Origin: Acidobacteriota bacterium
GTDB lineage: Bacteria > Acidobacteriota > Terriglobia > Acidiferrales > UBA7541
Assembly (NCBI GenBank): GCA_016201285.1
Contig: JACQDE010000033.1
Coordinates: forward strand, 41,674 to 105,673
DNA: 64,000 nt
Direction: 5' to 3'
This document shows positions 10,066 to 19,475 of this stretch, in pieces (position 1 is the first letter of the stretch; every line of letters starts with the position of its first letter). The position numbers and the translations under genes are program-made. The notes under the pieces were generated by a model that searched no databases, had not been told where the DNA came from, and saw nothing but the letters and a program-made list of their open reading frames with translations.

Positions 10066-10570
10066 CGCGCCCTTCATTGAGGCGAGTATGGCAAATCCCG
10101 CCCGCGCCAGCAAGCCGCCTCATTTTTGTCCCGCGCGCCGGTACATCCGCAGAGTCTCCCGGCCATGAAACGGCTTTTCCGCGGGGTGCAGAGCAAACCA
10201 CTTCACCATCGTTGACGGAGAGTTGTCGAAGAACTCTGGACAGACTGGAATGATTCTCCACGACAACCCTGCAAACAAATGAGATGTGGCCGAGCCCCAC
10301 ATTTTATTGAGTATAAAAGACTTCTTCCTGATATTGCGCCACTTTGCGCCACCTACCCCCATTCGTGCACATCCACAGTACCCCAATTGGGTACAAACGC
10401 ACCGCCAATAGGTACGCAGCACCACGGCAGTTTTTCGCAACCCTGTCCGGAACAATTGTTATTTCCTCGTTCGCAAATTGCCGCCAGGGCAACTCCCGCC
10501 CCGGACTCCGCATCCACGCGAGTAAGTATGGGGTGGAATTCCGGCTTGCTGACTTGACGGAGGGTGGGGC
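10066..10570. other. 505-bp gene-free region upstream of the macroglobulin gene
   Basis: No convincing coding frame on either strand. It holds an inverted repeat, GTACCC-CAATT-GGGTAC (10378-10394), and two tandem copies of TTGCGCCAC with a 10-bp period (10334-10342, 10344-10352). These are plausible protein-binding sites for regulating the 6-kb gene downstream. An RBS-like GGAGG lies just before ATG 10571. No clear -35/-10 pair was found. Confidence 0.5.
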
Positions 10571-13500
10571 ATGAGTCGCATCAAGTGGTGTGGCCTTTTG
10601 CTCGTCTTCTCGCTGGCCTTCTTGCTGACGTGCTTTTCCGCTGCCGGTGATGCGCTGCGCGTCCACGAATCGGCCACGCAAGTTCAGCTCCTGAACGAGC
10701 GCGCGGACATCTCTCTGCGCGTGGAGAATCCCGTACGCGCCCCGCTGGCGGTGAGCATCCGTTTGGAGCTGCTCGACCCGTCGGATAAAGTCCGCGGCGC
10801 CGCCGAACGCACGGAGACGCTGGCCCCTGGTGTCCGCACGGTGAAAATTCCCGTGGCCCTGCCGACGATGAAGGAGGCGGACCAGCGGGAGCTGATCTGG
10901 TACCGCCTGCGCTACCACGTCAGTGCCGGGGCCGCAACGAGCGGCGTCCAGCCGGTCGAAGGCATCCTCGCCCTATCGGAAATCACCCCGGACGTGTTCG
11001 AGCTCCACGTCGCCGCGCCGGAATACATCAGCGGTGAAGGAACGTACCGCCTGCGAGTGCGGGCGTTGCATCCGGTGACGTCACGGCCCGTGCCGGACGT
11101 GCTCGTAGAAGCGGCCTTCGATGTGGACGAGGAGGAACTCGCCGACCAACTCAAGCGCACCGGGAAGACCAACGCGCAGGGGTATGCGGTGCTCGATTTC
11201 CGCTTCCCGGAAGCCGGCGGCACGGAAGAGATCGACGTGAAGGTCACGGGGCGGCGAGGACAGTTCGTCACCGAAGCCGAGGGCAGCGTGTTCATCGGCT
11301 CGCTGGCGAAAATCCTGCTCACCACGGACAAATCCATCTACCAGCCCGGGCAGGCGCTTCACGTCCGCGTCGCGGCCTTCGACTCGAAGCGCCGCGCCGT
11401 TGCGAACCAGCCGTTCACGCTCACCCTCCGCGACCCGGAAGAGACCGTCGTCTTTCGCCGCACGCTCACGACGTCGCGCTTCGGGATCGCCAGCGCCGAC
11501 TGGGGGATCCCGGAAAACCAGCGCCTGGGCGACTACCGCATCGAGGTCGCGGGCGCGGAGGAGGGCCGGTTTGAAAAATCCGGTGCGTCGAGCGAAGTCA
11601 AGATCAGCCGCTACGAACTGCCGAGCTTCACCGTCGTCGCGCAACCTGACCGCGCCTACTACTTGCCCGGGCAAAACGCCGACGTCGAAATCCGCGCCGA
11701 TTATCTCTTCGGCAAGCCGGTGACTCGCGGGCGCGTCCGCGTGGTGCGCGAATCCGAACGCCACTGGAACTACCGCGAGCAGAAATGGGAGATTGAAGAG
11801 GCCGAGAAATACGAGGGCGAGACCGGCGCAGACGGACGCTTCGTCGCCCGCATTGACCTCTCCGATAAACACAAAGACCTGGCCGATACGGACTACTCTC
11901 GCTTCCACGACCTGTCCTACGCCGCCTATTTCACCGACGTCTCCACCGGCCGCAGCGAGCAGCGAAAGGTCTCCCTGCGCGTCACGAAGGACCCGATCCA
12001 CATCTACGTCATCGAGCCGCTTGGCCAGCAGGAGGGATTGCCGCTCGAGTTCTACCTCTCCACGTTCTATGCCGACGGGCGCCCGGCGCCGTGTGACGTT
12101 GTCATCAGCGCGCCGGGCGACGATGAGGACAGCGACGCCACCTCCGCGCAGCCGGAGCCGAAGCACCGGCGCACGATCCGCACCAACCGCTATGGAGTGG
12201 CGAAAGTGACGCAGCTGGCCCTGCCGGGGCTGGAGAAATCGCGCTCGGCGAAACTCCACTTCGAGGTGCGCGATGGCCGCGGCGCCGGTGGACGTCAGAC
12301 AGATTCCTTCTATCTGGAGGCAAGGCCGGTCATCCGCGTTGAGACCAACAAGGCGCTCTACCGCGCCGGCGAGCCTGTCGAAGTCCGCCTAGCCGCCCGC
12401 GAGCCCAGGCTGGGCGTGGTGGTGGACCTGGTCCGTGAAGGCGAGGTGGTGGCGTCGCAGACGGCGCGTCTGCGGCAGGGTCGCGCGTTTCTTGTCTTTC
12501 CGCCGAATGAGAAATTCGAAGACAACATCATCGTTGCGACGTATGCGCTGGGGCCTTCGCCTTCCGATGAAGACGACGACCGGCAGGCGATCGGCTCGCG
12601 TACAGTCCTGTTCCATCGCGACCGCGAGCTGAAGCTCAACGTGCGCCTGGCGCAGTCCACCTACCGGCCTGGCGAGGACGTGCGCGCCGACTTTCGCGTT
12701 CGCGCGCCCGGCGGCGGCGCGGTGGAAAGCGCGCTCGGCGTGGCCGTTGTGGATAAGGCCGTCGAAGAGCGCGCCCGCACCGACCGCGAGTTCGGCGCCC
12801 GCTTCGGCTTTTTCAATGGCTTCGGAGACTTCTGGTACGACAACGAGGAACTGGCGGGCGTGCGCCGCAGCGACCTCGACAAGCTGGATCTGTCCCAACC
12901 GCTGCCCGACGGGCTCGAGCTGGTGGCGGAAATCCTCCTGAACCGTACGCGGCACACTCCCAGGATTTTCAGCTCGCAGGACTTCGAAGCCGACAAGAGC
13001 AAGGTCTTTGCCGCAGTTCTCGGTCCCCGGCTCAAGTCCGTCCGGGATGCTTTGAACAAGCACTACTCCAGGACCGATAGCTATCCCAACAATGCAGCCA
13101 AACTGCGGGGCATTCTCAGCGCCGCCGACGTTCCGTTTGAGGAGCTGCGCGATCCGTGGGGCATGCCCTTCCGCGACGCCTACTCAGTCGAGCGCGAGAG
13201 GGAGCGGCTGCATATCGTCAGCGCCGGGCCGGACAAGGAATTCGGCACCAGCGACGATTTCGATGCCACGGAGTGCGACTGGCCGTACTTCGCGCGGTAC
13301 GCCAAGGCCATCAGCGCCGCGCTGAGCGAACACCACGCGAGGACCGGCGGCTACCTCCGCGACCTCGCGACGTTCGAGGCTGAGCTCCTCCGGAAAGGAA
13401 TCGACTTCGCCGCGTTGCGCGACCCCTGGGGGCATGCGTATCGCGTCCAATTCGGCATTGACCGCACGCGCTACACCGTTGAAGTCGAGAGCAGCGGCGC

Positions 13501-16500
13501 CGACGGAATCTTCGACACCGCCGGCCATTACACCTGGGATGATGTGTCTCTCTCCACCGCCGCGATCGACTACTTCACGGGGACGCGGGCGAAGATTGAC
13601 GAGGCGCTCGCCGGTTTTGTCCGCGCGGACGGGAAGTTCCCGGCCACGGCGCCGGAATTCCGCGAGGCCTTGCGGCGCTATGACATTGACCTGGATCAAC
13701 TGTGGGACGCTTGGGGAAATCCGTATTACACCCTCTTCCGAAACGAAAGCCGCTACGCCGACCGGCAAGTCGTCCGCCGCGACGCGGCGCAGCCCGAAGG
13801 CGGCCAGCGCACAGAGATCCAGCCGGTTACGCAGCAGGTCCGCTGGATTTACCTGCGCAGCCGCGGCCCCGACGGCAAGGAAGGCACGGTGGACGATTTT
13901 GACGCCGCGGCCTTCGTGCGCATTCTGGACGAGCATGGCGGAATCGCAGTGGAGACGAAGACGAGGCCGGCGCCGCTTCCACTCGCCGGAGAGTCCGGAG
14001 CCATCCATGGCACTGTGACCGACGCCACCGGTGCGGTGATTGCCAAGGCAAAGGTGCGCGCCAAAGCCCCGCCGGACACGACCGAGTACACCACCGAGAC
14101 CGATGATAAAGGCGAATACGCGCTGCGGAATATTCCCGCCGGCTCCTATCAAGTGCGCTTTGAATCCCCCGGCTTCATGGCCCTCGTCATTCCCGGCGTG
14201 CGCGTGCTCTCCTCCAACATAACCGAACTGAACGTGCGACTCGATGTGGGCACGGTGGCGGAGACAGTAACCGTTGAAGCCAGCGTCGAGCCAGTGCAGA
14301 CCACTGCGTCCATGGTGACAGCGAGACATGTGCTTGGGCTCGCGGCCATCCAGAAGAGGGTGGTAGCACAGCCGCAGCTCATTGCCACGCCGCGCCTGCG
14401 CCAGGAATTTCCCGAGACGCTCCTGTGGCGGCCGGAGCTTGAAACCGATCGCCTCGGCCGCGCGCACCTGAAATTTCCGCTGGCCGACAACATCACCACC
14501 TGGAAGATGGTGGTGATTGCATCCACTGCGGACGGCCAGCTCGGCATGGCGGAAAAGGAGATCCGCGCCTTCCAGCCGTTTTTCGTCGAGCACGATCCGC
14601 CCAAGGCCCTCACCGAGGGCGATGAAATCACTCTGCCCGTCGTGGTGCGGAATTATCTCGATGCGGCGCAGTCCGTCAGTCTGGAGATGAAGCCGGAGGA
14701 ATGGTTCACGCTGCTCGGCGCGACCCGCCAGCGGACCAAAGTGGCCGCCGGCGATTCCGCGCGCGTGCTGTTCCCGTTCCGCGCGGTCGCGCCGGTGAAC
14801 GAAGGGAAGCAGCGCGTCACGGCGCTCGCCGGGCAGGCCGGTGACGCCATCGAGAAAAAAGTCCGGGTACGCCCGAACGGCGAGGAAGTGATCGCCACCT
14901 CGAGCCAGTTGTTCGGCGAAACGGCCAGGCTCGAATGGCAGATTCCTGCATTCGCACTGACGAGCGGCCGACAGGCCGAACTGAAAATCTATCCCCATCT
15001 CGCGGCGCACGTGGTCGAAGCCGTGGAAGCCATCATGCGCCGCCCGTACGGCTGCGCCGAACAGGCGATTTCTTCGGCCTACCCCAGCCTGCTTCTGCTG
15101 CGTTACTTCAAGCGTACTGGCCAGGATTCCGGGCCGCTGGCTGCTCGCGCGCGGCGCTACGTGCAGGTTGCCTACGAACGTCTGCTTTCCTATCGCACGC
15201 CGGGCGGCGGGTTTTCCTACTGGGGCCGTGGCGATGCCGATCTGGCGCTGACGGCCTATGCGCTGAAGTTCCTCCACGAAGCAAGAGATTTCATCGCCGT
15301 GGACGATTCCGTGCTTCAGGAATCGCGCCGCCACCTGCTCGGTCGCGCGCGCGACGACGGCAGTTGGCCTGAGTACAACTGGGAGCAAAGGGAAGACCCG
15401 CGCCGCACCGCGCTCCTCACCGCGTGGATCGCCCGCGTGTTGGCCGCCACCGGCGCGGCCAAAGAGGGTGCTGCGTCCGGCCCGGCGGTCAAGATGCCGG
15501 CCTCCGTGTCACTACAAAAATCCTTCGCCTATCTCGCGCCCCGCGTGCGCGAATTCGACGAGCCTTATCTGATCGCGCAGTACGCGCTGGCTGCGTTCGA
15601 GGCGGGCGATGCCGCCGCGGCGGCCGACGCCACGGCCCGCCTGCGCACACTCGTCAAAGAAGAAGGCGACACAAGCTACTGGGCGCTCGAAACCAACACG
15701 CCGTTCTACGGTTGGGGCCTCGCCGGGCGACTGGAAACGACCGGCGTAGTGTTGCAGACGCTCGCGCGCGCCGGCGCAGGGCGCGCCGCGTCCGACCCGC
15801 TCCTCGGCCGCGGTCTGCTTTTTTTGTTGCGCAAGAAGGACAGTTACGGCGTGTGGTATTCGACGCAGGCCACGATCAACGTTCTCGACGCGATGTTGTC
15901 GATGCTTGGCCCGAATGCCGGGGCGCCAACGGGCGAACGGGCCGAGGTGGTGGTCAACAGCCGCACGATGACGGTGGACCTGCCCGGCGGCGCGGAGTCC
16001 ATCAATCCCGTGATCGTGGACCTCACGCCGTTCCTCGTCGCGGGCAGCAACCGTGTGGAAATCCGCCGCGCTACCGGTGCTACCGCGGCCTCCGCCCAGT
16101 TAATCGCCGACTACTACATTCCCTGGACACAATCGACCGCGAAGCAGCGCGAGAACTCGGTGCCCATGCAGTCGCAGGCGCTGCGGCTGGCCGTGGAGTT
16201 CGACAAACTGGAAGCCGCGGCGGGCGAAACGATCCAGTGTGCGGTCAGAGCCGAGCGGGTCGGGTTCCGTGGCTACGGCATGATGCTGGCCGAGATCGGT
16301 CTGCCCCCCGGCGCGGAAGTGAACCGGGAATCGCTCGAGTTGGCGATGAAGGCTTCGGACTGGGCGGTGAGCCAGTACGACGTGCTGCCCGACCGGGTGA
16401 TCCTCTATATCTGGCCGCGGGCGGGCGGCACGCGCTTCCAGTTCTCCTTCCGCCCGCGCTATGGCCTCCGCGCCCTGGCGCCGGCTTCGGTGCTCTATGA

Positions 16501-16558
16501 CTACTACAACCCCGAAGCGCGCGTCGTCGTGGCTCCAGCCGGCTTTGTGGTGCACTGA
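10571..16558 (+). CDS. Giant alpha-2-macroglobulin family protein with inserted GspG-like repeats
   Basis: A 1995-residue exported protein. Bacterial macroglobulins trap proteases through a thioester. After a signal-like N-terminus (residues 1-26) come MG domains with YQPGQ (~256), YLPGQ (~364), YRAGE (~597) and YRPGE (~698). From ~820 to 1135 there are three ~95-residue repeats, each with D-x-W-G (~861, 951, 1046). The first and third end in GPDxxxGTxDDFD and the second has a degenerate tail; they resemble the C-terminal domain of type II secretion pseudopilin GspG. A carboxypeptidase-regulatory/TonB-receptor-like segment follows (~1141-1240, GTVTDATGAVIAKAKV). The A2M domain (~1284 on) contains the thioester motif GCAEQ (Cys1495, Gln1498), and a receptor-binding-like domain ends the protein. 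The inserted block occupies the bait-region position. Lipoprotein status is unclear (LLTC has Thr at -1). Confidence 0.9.
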   Translation: MSRIKWCGLLLVFSLAFLLTCFSAAGDALRVHESATQVQLLNERADISLRVENPVRAPLAVSIRLELLDPSDKVRGAAERTETLAPGVRTVKIPVALPTMKEADQRELIWYRLRYHVSAGAATSGVQPVEGILALSEITPDVFELHVAAPEYISGEGTYRLRVRALHPVTSRPVPDVLVEAAFDVDEEELADQLKRTGKTNAQGYAVLDFRFPEAGGTEEIDVKVTGRRGQFVTEAEGSVFIGSLAKILLTTDKSIYQPGQALHVRVAAFDSKRRAVANQPFTLTLRDPEETVVFRRTLTTSRFGIASADWGIPENQRLGDYRIEVAGAEEGRFEKSGASSEVKISRYELPSFTVVAQPDRAYYLPGQNADVEIRADYLFGKPVTRGRVRVVRESERHWNYREQKWEIEEAEKYEGETGADGRFVARIDLSDKHKDLADTDYSRFHDLSYAAYFTDVSTGRSEQRKVSLRVTKDPIHIYVIEPLGQQEGLPLEFYLSTFYADGRPAPCDVVISAPGDDEDSDATSAQPEPKHRRTIRTNRYGVAKVTQLALPGLEKSRSAKLHFEVRDGRGAGGRQTDSFYLEARPVIRVETNKALYRAGEPVEVRLAAREPRLGVVVDLVREGEVVASQTARLRQGRAFLVFPPNEKFEDNIIVATYALGPSPSDEDDDRQAIGSRTVLFHRDRELKLNVRLAQSTYRPGEDVRADFRVRAPGGGAVESALGVAVVDKAVEERARTDREFGARFGFFNGFGDFWYDNEELAGVRRSDLDKLDLSQPLPDGLELVAEILLNRTRHTPRIFSSQDFEADKSKVFAAVLGPRLKSVRDALNKHYSRTDSYPNNAAKLRGILSAADVPFEELRDPWGMPFRDAYSVERERERLHIVSAGPDKEFGTSDDFDATECDWPYFARYAKAISAALSEHHARTGGYLRDLATFEAELLRKGIDFAALRDPWGHAYRVQFGIDRTRYTVEVESSGADGIFDTAGHYTWDDVSLSTAAIDYFTGTRAKIDEALAGFVRADGKFPATAPEFREALRRYDIDLDQLWDAWGNPYYTLFRNESRYADRQVVRRDAAQPEGGQRTEIQPVTQQVRWIYLRSRGPDGKEGTVDDFDAAAFVRILDEHGGIAVETKTRPAPLPLAGESGAIHGTVTDATGAVIAKAKVRAKAPPDTTEYTTETDDKGEYALRNIPAGSYQVRFESPGFMALVIPGVRVLSSNITELNVRLDVGTVAETVTVEASVEPVQTTASMVTARHVLGLAAIQKRVVAQPQLIATPRLRQEFPETLLWRPELETDRLGRAHLKFPLADNITTWKMVVIASTADGQLGMAEKEIRAFQPFFVEHDPPKALTEGDEITLPVVVRNYLDAAQSVSLEMKPEEWFTLLGATRQRTKVAAGDSARVLFPFRAVAPVNEGKQRVTALAGQAGDAIEKKVRVRPNGEEVIATSSQLFGETARLEWQIPAFALTSGRQAELKIYPHLAAHVVEAVEAIMRRPYGCAEQAISSAYPSLLLLRYFKRTGQDSGPLAARARRYVQVAYERLLSYRTPGGGFSYWGRGDADLALTAYALKFLHEARDFIAVDDSVLQESRRHLLGRARDDGSWPEYNWEQREDPRRTALLTAWIARVLAATGAAKEGAASGPAVKMPASVSLQKSFAYLAPRVREFDEPYLIAQYALAAFEAGDAAAAADATARLRTLVKEEGDTSYWALETNTPFYGWGLAGRLETTGVVLQTLARAGAGRAASDPLLGRGLLFLLRKKDSYGVWYSTQATINVLDAMLSMLGPNAGAPTGERAEVVVNSRTMTVDLPGGAESINPVIVDLTPFLVAGSNRVEIRRATGATAASAQLIADYYIPWTQSTAKQRENSVPMQSQALRLAVEFDKLEAAAGETIQCAVRAERVGFRGYGMMLAEIGLPPGAEVNRESLELAMKASDWAVSQYDVLPDRVILYIWPRAGGTRFQFSFRPRYGLRALAPASVLYDYYNPEARVVVAPAGFVVH

Positions 16559-16653
16559 AAATCCGGATAGGCCCGCCGGGGTGTACGGTTGTGCACACTT
16601 CGAGCCGTGTTCATCCCTATGAACCCCCCTGTGGGGAAACACGTCTGCGCCGA

Positions 16654-16682
16654 TTGACACTCCTTGTCTGGCGGCCTAATAT
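16654..16682 (+). promoter_or_regulatory. Sigma70-type promoter of the kinase gene
   Basis: TTGACA (16654-16659), exact 17-bp spacer, TAATAT (16677-16682). The start ATG is at 16710, giving a short leader of about 20 nt. Confidence 0.72.
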
Positions 16683-16709
16683 GGCCGCCCGGGACTGGAT
16701 CCCCTTCGG

Positions 16710-18125
16710 ATGATAGGCCACACCCTGGACCGGTACCGCATTCTAGAAAAAATTGGCGCTGGTGGGATGGGCGAAGTTTATCGCGCGCGGGACGACCGCC
16801 TGCAGCGCGACGTCGCGCTGAAGGTCCTGCCGCCCGGCACGCTCAACACCTCCGACCTCCGCCAGCGGTTCCGCCAGGAAGCGCTCACCCTTTCCCGCCT
16901 CAACCATCCGCACGTCGCCATCGTCCACGATTTCGACACCCATGACGGCGTGGATTTCATCGTGATGGAGTTCGTGCCTGGCGTCTCGCTGGCCGACCGC
17001 CTGGCGCAGGGGCCGCTGCCGGAAAAGGAAATCATCAAGCTCATTGTCCAGGTAGCGCTCGCGCTGGGCGAAGCCCACGAGCAGGGCGTGGTGCACCGCG
17101 ACCTCAAACCGGGCAACATCATGGTCACGCCGAAGGGCCAGGTGAAGGTGCTCGACTTCGGCCTCGCCAAACTCGTGCGCCGCGAGCTCGAAGTCAGCGG
17201 TGAGTCCACCAGCGATATTTCCGAGCGCAACGTCGCCGGTGGCACGCTGCCTTACATGTCACCGGAACAGTTGAGCGGCGGGCCGGTGGATGTGCGCACC
17301 GACATCTATTCGCTCGGCGCCGTCCTCTACGAGATGATGGCCGGCCAGCGCCCGTTTCGCGAAACGCTGGCCCCCAAGATGATCGACGTCATCCTGCACC
17401 AGGCGCCGGTGGCGCCGCGCGCGCTCAATCCGCGCCTCTCCGCCGAGCTCGAGCGTATCGCCATGAAGTGCCTGGAAAAATTGCCGGAGAACCGCTATCA
17501 GTCGGCCGTCGAGCTGGCCGTGGACCTGCGCCGTCTGGAAGCCTCCGCCTCCGCGGTGAGCATCCCGCAGGTGCCGGCGCGCCGCAGCCCGTGGCGCAAG
17601 GCGGCGATTTGGTCCGCGCCGGTTGCGCTTTTGCTGTTGCTGGCCGCGGTGGCGCTCAACGTGGCCGGTCTGCGCGATCGGGTGTTTCCCCCGCCGCCCG
17701 CCACTCAAGTCGAATGGGTGGCCGTACTCCCCCTCACCACGCCCGCCGGCAGTCCCGAGCAGGAATACTTTGCCGACGGCATGACCGACGCGCTCATCGC
17801 CGAGCTGGCCAACATCAGCGCCCTGCGCGTCATCTCCCGCAATTCCATCATGCGCTACAAGGGCAGCACGAAAAGCGTGCCGGAAATCACCCGCGAGCTG
17901 AAGGTGGACGCCGTGCTCGAAGCCTCCGTGCTCGAAGCCGGCGGCCGCGTGCGCATCACCGCGCGCCTGATCCGCGCCTCCTCGGGCACGAATATCTGGG
18001 CCAATTCGTACGAGCGCGACCTCCGCGACGTCCTCGACCTGCAGCGCGAGGTCGCGTCCGCCGTGGCCCGCGAAATCCGCGTGGCGGTCACCGCGCGCGA
18101 AGCCGCGCGCCTCGCGCGCAATTAG
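16710..18125 (+). CDS. Ser/Thr protein kinase with TolB-like domain, stopped by an in-frame TAG
   Basis: A 471-residue product. The N-terminal Hanks-type kinase is complete: glycine loop GAGGMGEVYRA (16-26), Lys38, HRDLKPGN (129-136), DFG (149-151) and SPEQ. A transmembrane helix (about 298-318) is followed by an outer domain of the TolB-N/FlgO-like type (VAVLPLTT... EYFADGMTDALIAEL). In relatives this continues directly into TPR repeats. Here TAG (18123-18125) intervenes and the same frame reopens at once with a TPR domain (18129-19085). The gene is either split by a nonsense mutation, read through, or affected by a base error. The kinase itself looks functional. Confidence 0.88.
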   Translation: MIGHTLDRYRILEKIGAGGMGEVYRARDDRLQRDVALKVLPPGTLNTSDLRQRFRQEALTLSRLNHPHVAIVHDFDTHDGVDFIVMEFVPGVSLADRLAQGPLPEKEIIKLIVQVALALGEAHEQGVVHRDLKPGNIMVTPKGQVKVLDFGLAKLVRRELEVSGESTSDISERNVAGGTLPYMSPEQLSGGPVDVRTDIYSLGAVLYEMMAGQRPFRETLAPKMIDVILHQAPVAPRALNPRLSAELERIAMKCLEKLPENRYQSAVELAVDLRRLEASASAVSIPQVPARRSPWRKAAIWSAPVALLLLLAAVALNVAGLRDRVFPPPPATQVEWVAVLPLTTPAGSPEQEYFADGMTDALIAELANISALRVISRNSIMRYKGSTKSVPEITRELKVDAVLEASVLEAGGRVRITARLIRASSGTNIWANSYERDLRDVLDLQREVASAVAREIRVAVTAREAARLARN

Positions 18126-18128
18126 CCG

Positions 18129-19085
18129 GTGAACCCGGAGGCTTACGTGGCCTACTTGAAGGGCCGCTTCTACTGGAACAAGCGCACCCGCGAGGACCTC
18201 ACCAAGTCCATCGAGCTCTTCCAGCTCGCCGTCGCCAAAGACCCCTCTTACGCGCCGGCGTATGTGGGACTCTCCGACGCCTACGTCGTCCTCATGGGCA
18301 ATGCCTTCCTCTCGCCGGAGCGCGCGTATCCCCTGGCCGAAGCCGCGGCGAGCAAGGCGCTCGATCTGGACGATTCTTCCGCCGAAGCCCACACCTCTCT
18401 GGCCAACGTGCAGTTTTTCCACTACAAGTGGGCCGAGGCCGAAAAGGAATTCCGCCGCGCCCTCGCGCTCAACCCCAACTACGCCACTGCGCATCACTGG
18501 TACGCTCTTTTTCTCTCCGCGCTGGGGCGGCACACCGAAGCCATCGAGCACACCCGGCGCGCCCAGGAGCTCGATCCGCTCTCGCTCATCATCACCGCCA
18601 ACGCCGGCTGGTGCTACTACCTCGCCGGGCGGTACGACCTCACCATCGAGCAGTCCCGCCGCGCACTCGACCTCGATCCCAACTTCGGTTTCGCCTACGT
18701 TTACATGAGCCAGGCTCTCGTGGAGAAGGGCATGGCGAAGGAAGCGGTGGCGGCCCTGCTGAAAGCGCAGGCGCTGTCCGGCGGCGACGCCGACTATCAG
18801 GCTGAGCTTGCCAACGCCTACGCCGCGCTCGGGCAAAAGCGAGAAGCGCTTCGGATCCTCGCCGAATTGCTGGCGCTGTCGGAGCGCGAAACCGTTTCCG
18901 CCTACGACGTGGCCATGATCTACGCCGGGCTGGGCGACTCGGACAAAGCCCTGTCCTGGCTGGAGAAGAGCTACGCGAACCGCGAGCCCCGGCTGGTCAA
19001 TGTGAAGGCGCATCCGCGCTTCGCCGCCTTGCACTCCGACCCGCGCTTTGCCGAACTGCTCCGCCGCATCGGCCTGGCTCCGTGA
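18129..19085 (+). CDS. TPR-repeat half of the kinase/TPR gene (separated by one stop codon)
   Basis: In frame with the upstream kinase: TAG, one CCG codon, then GTG 18129. About 318 residues of tandem TPR units (for example YAPAYVGLSDAYVVL, AHTSLANVQFFHYKWAEAEKEF, AYVYMSQALVEKGMAKEA). The opening PEAYVAYLKGRFYWNKRT is what normally follows the TolB-like domain in acidobacterial kinases, so this is the natural C-terminal half. No RBS precedes GTG 18129, which argues against independent translation. It may be a pseudogene fragment, or expressed if the TAG is suppressed. Confidence 0.72.
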   Translation: MNPEAYVAYLKGRFYWNKRTREDLTKSIELFQLAVAKDPSYAPAYVGLSDAYVVLMGNAFLSPERAYPLAEAAASKALDLDDSSAEAHTSLANVQFFHYKWAEAEKEFRRALALNPNYATAHHWYALFLSALGRHTEAIEHTRRAQELDPLSLIITANAGWCYYLAGRYDLTIEQSRRALDLDPNFGFAYVYMSQALVEKGMAKEAVAALLKAQALSGGDADYQAELANAYAALGQKREALRILAELLALSERETVSAYDVAMIYAGLGDSDKALSWLEKSYANREPRLVNVKAHPRFAALHSDPRFAELLRRIGLAP

Positions 19086-19119
19086 GCGCGCCGGCCACTT
19101 TCCACATTCCGGCGATTGC

Positions 19120-19148
19120 TTGACTTGTTAATCATCGGGCACTAGACT
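19120..19148 (+). promoter_or_regulatory. Sigma70-type promoter of the small basic protein gene
   Basis: TTGACT (19120-19125), 17-bp spacer, TAGACT (19143-19148). An RBS, GAGGAGG, follows before ATG 19197. Confidence 0.65.
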
Positions 19149-19196
19149 CCCCGCCATATCACATGGCACTGTGGGTTCCTACCCTGAGGAGGAAAC

Positions 19197-19397
19197 ATGG
19201 CCCAGCGGATGAAGAAGGTCTCCACGAAACCCGTCGGCAAGGCTATCCAGCGCGCGATCAAGCAGCTCAAAGCCGTCCGCGCCACCGCGACTCCCCGCGG
19301 GAAAAAAGAGATCGATCTGCACATCCGGGCCTTGAAAAGGTGCCACGCCAACGTCCGCCTGGCATGCAAGGGCACCTGGGTTTCTCCGAGTAGCTAG
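19197..19397 (+). CDS. Small highly basic protein, unknown
   Basis: 66 residues with about 17 Lys/Arg and only a few acidic residues, and two cysteines in the C-terminal third (RCHANVRLAC). It is well supported as a gene by its own promoter (19120-19148) and a near-perfect RBS (GAGGAGG) before ATG 19197. No family is recognised. It is followed by a SagB-type oxidoreductase gene 78 bp downstream, so a precursor or substrate relationship is conceivable but unproven. A nucleic-acid-binding role is equally possible given its charge. Confidence 0.6.
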   Translation: MAQRMKKVSTKPVGKAIQRAIKQLKAVRATATPRGKKEIDLHIRALKRCHANVRLACKGTWVSPSS

Positions 19398-19475
19398 ACC
19401 GGCAGCGCGGGCACGAACGAAAACGGCCGGACAAGGCCCGCGCTACAGTGGCCACGGGCCGCCCCGAGCACAGGT

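Noticed and set aside
13184..15388. A 734-codon open frame on the - strand within the macroglobulin gene
   Set aside because: Shadow of the real gene; no domain, no RBS.
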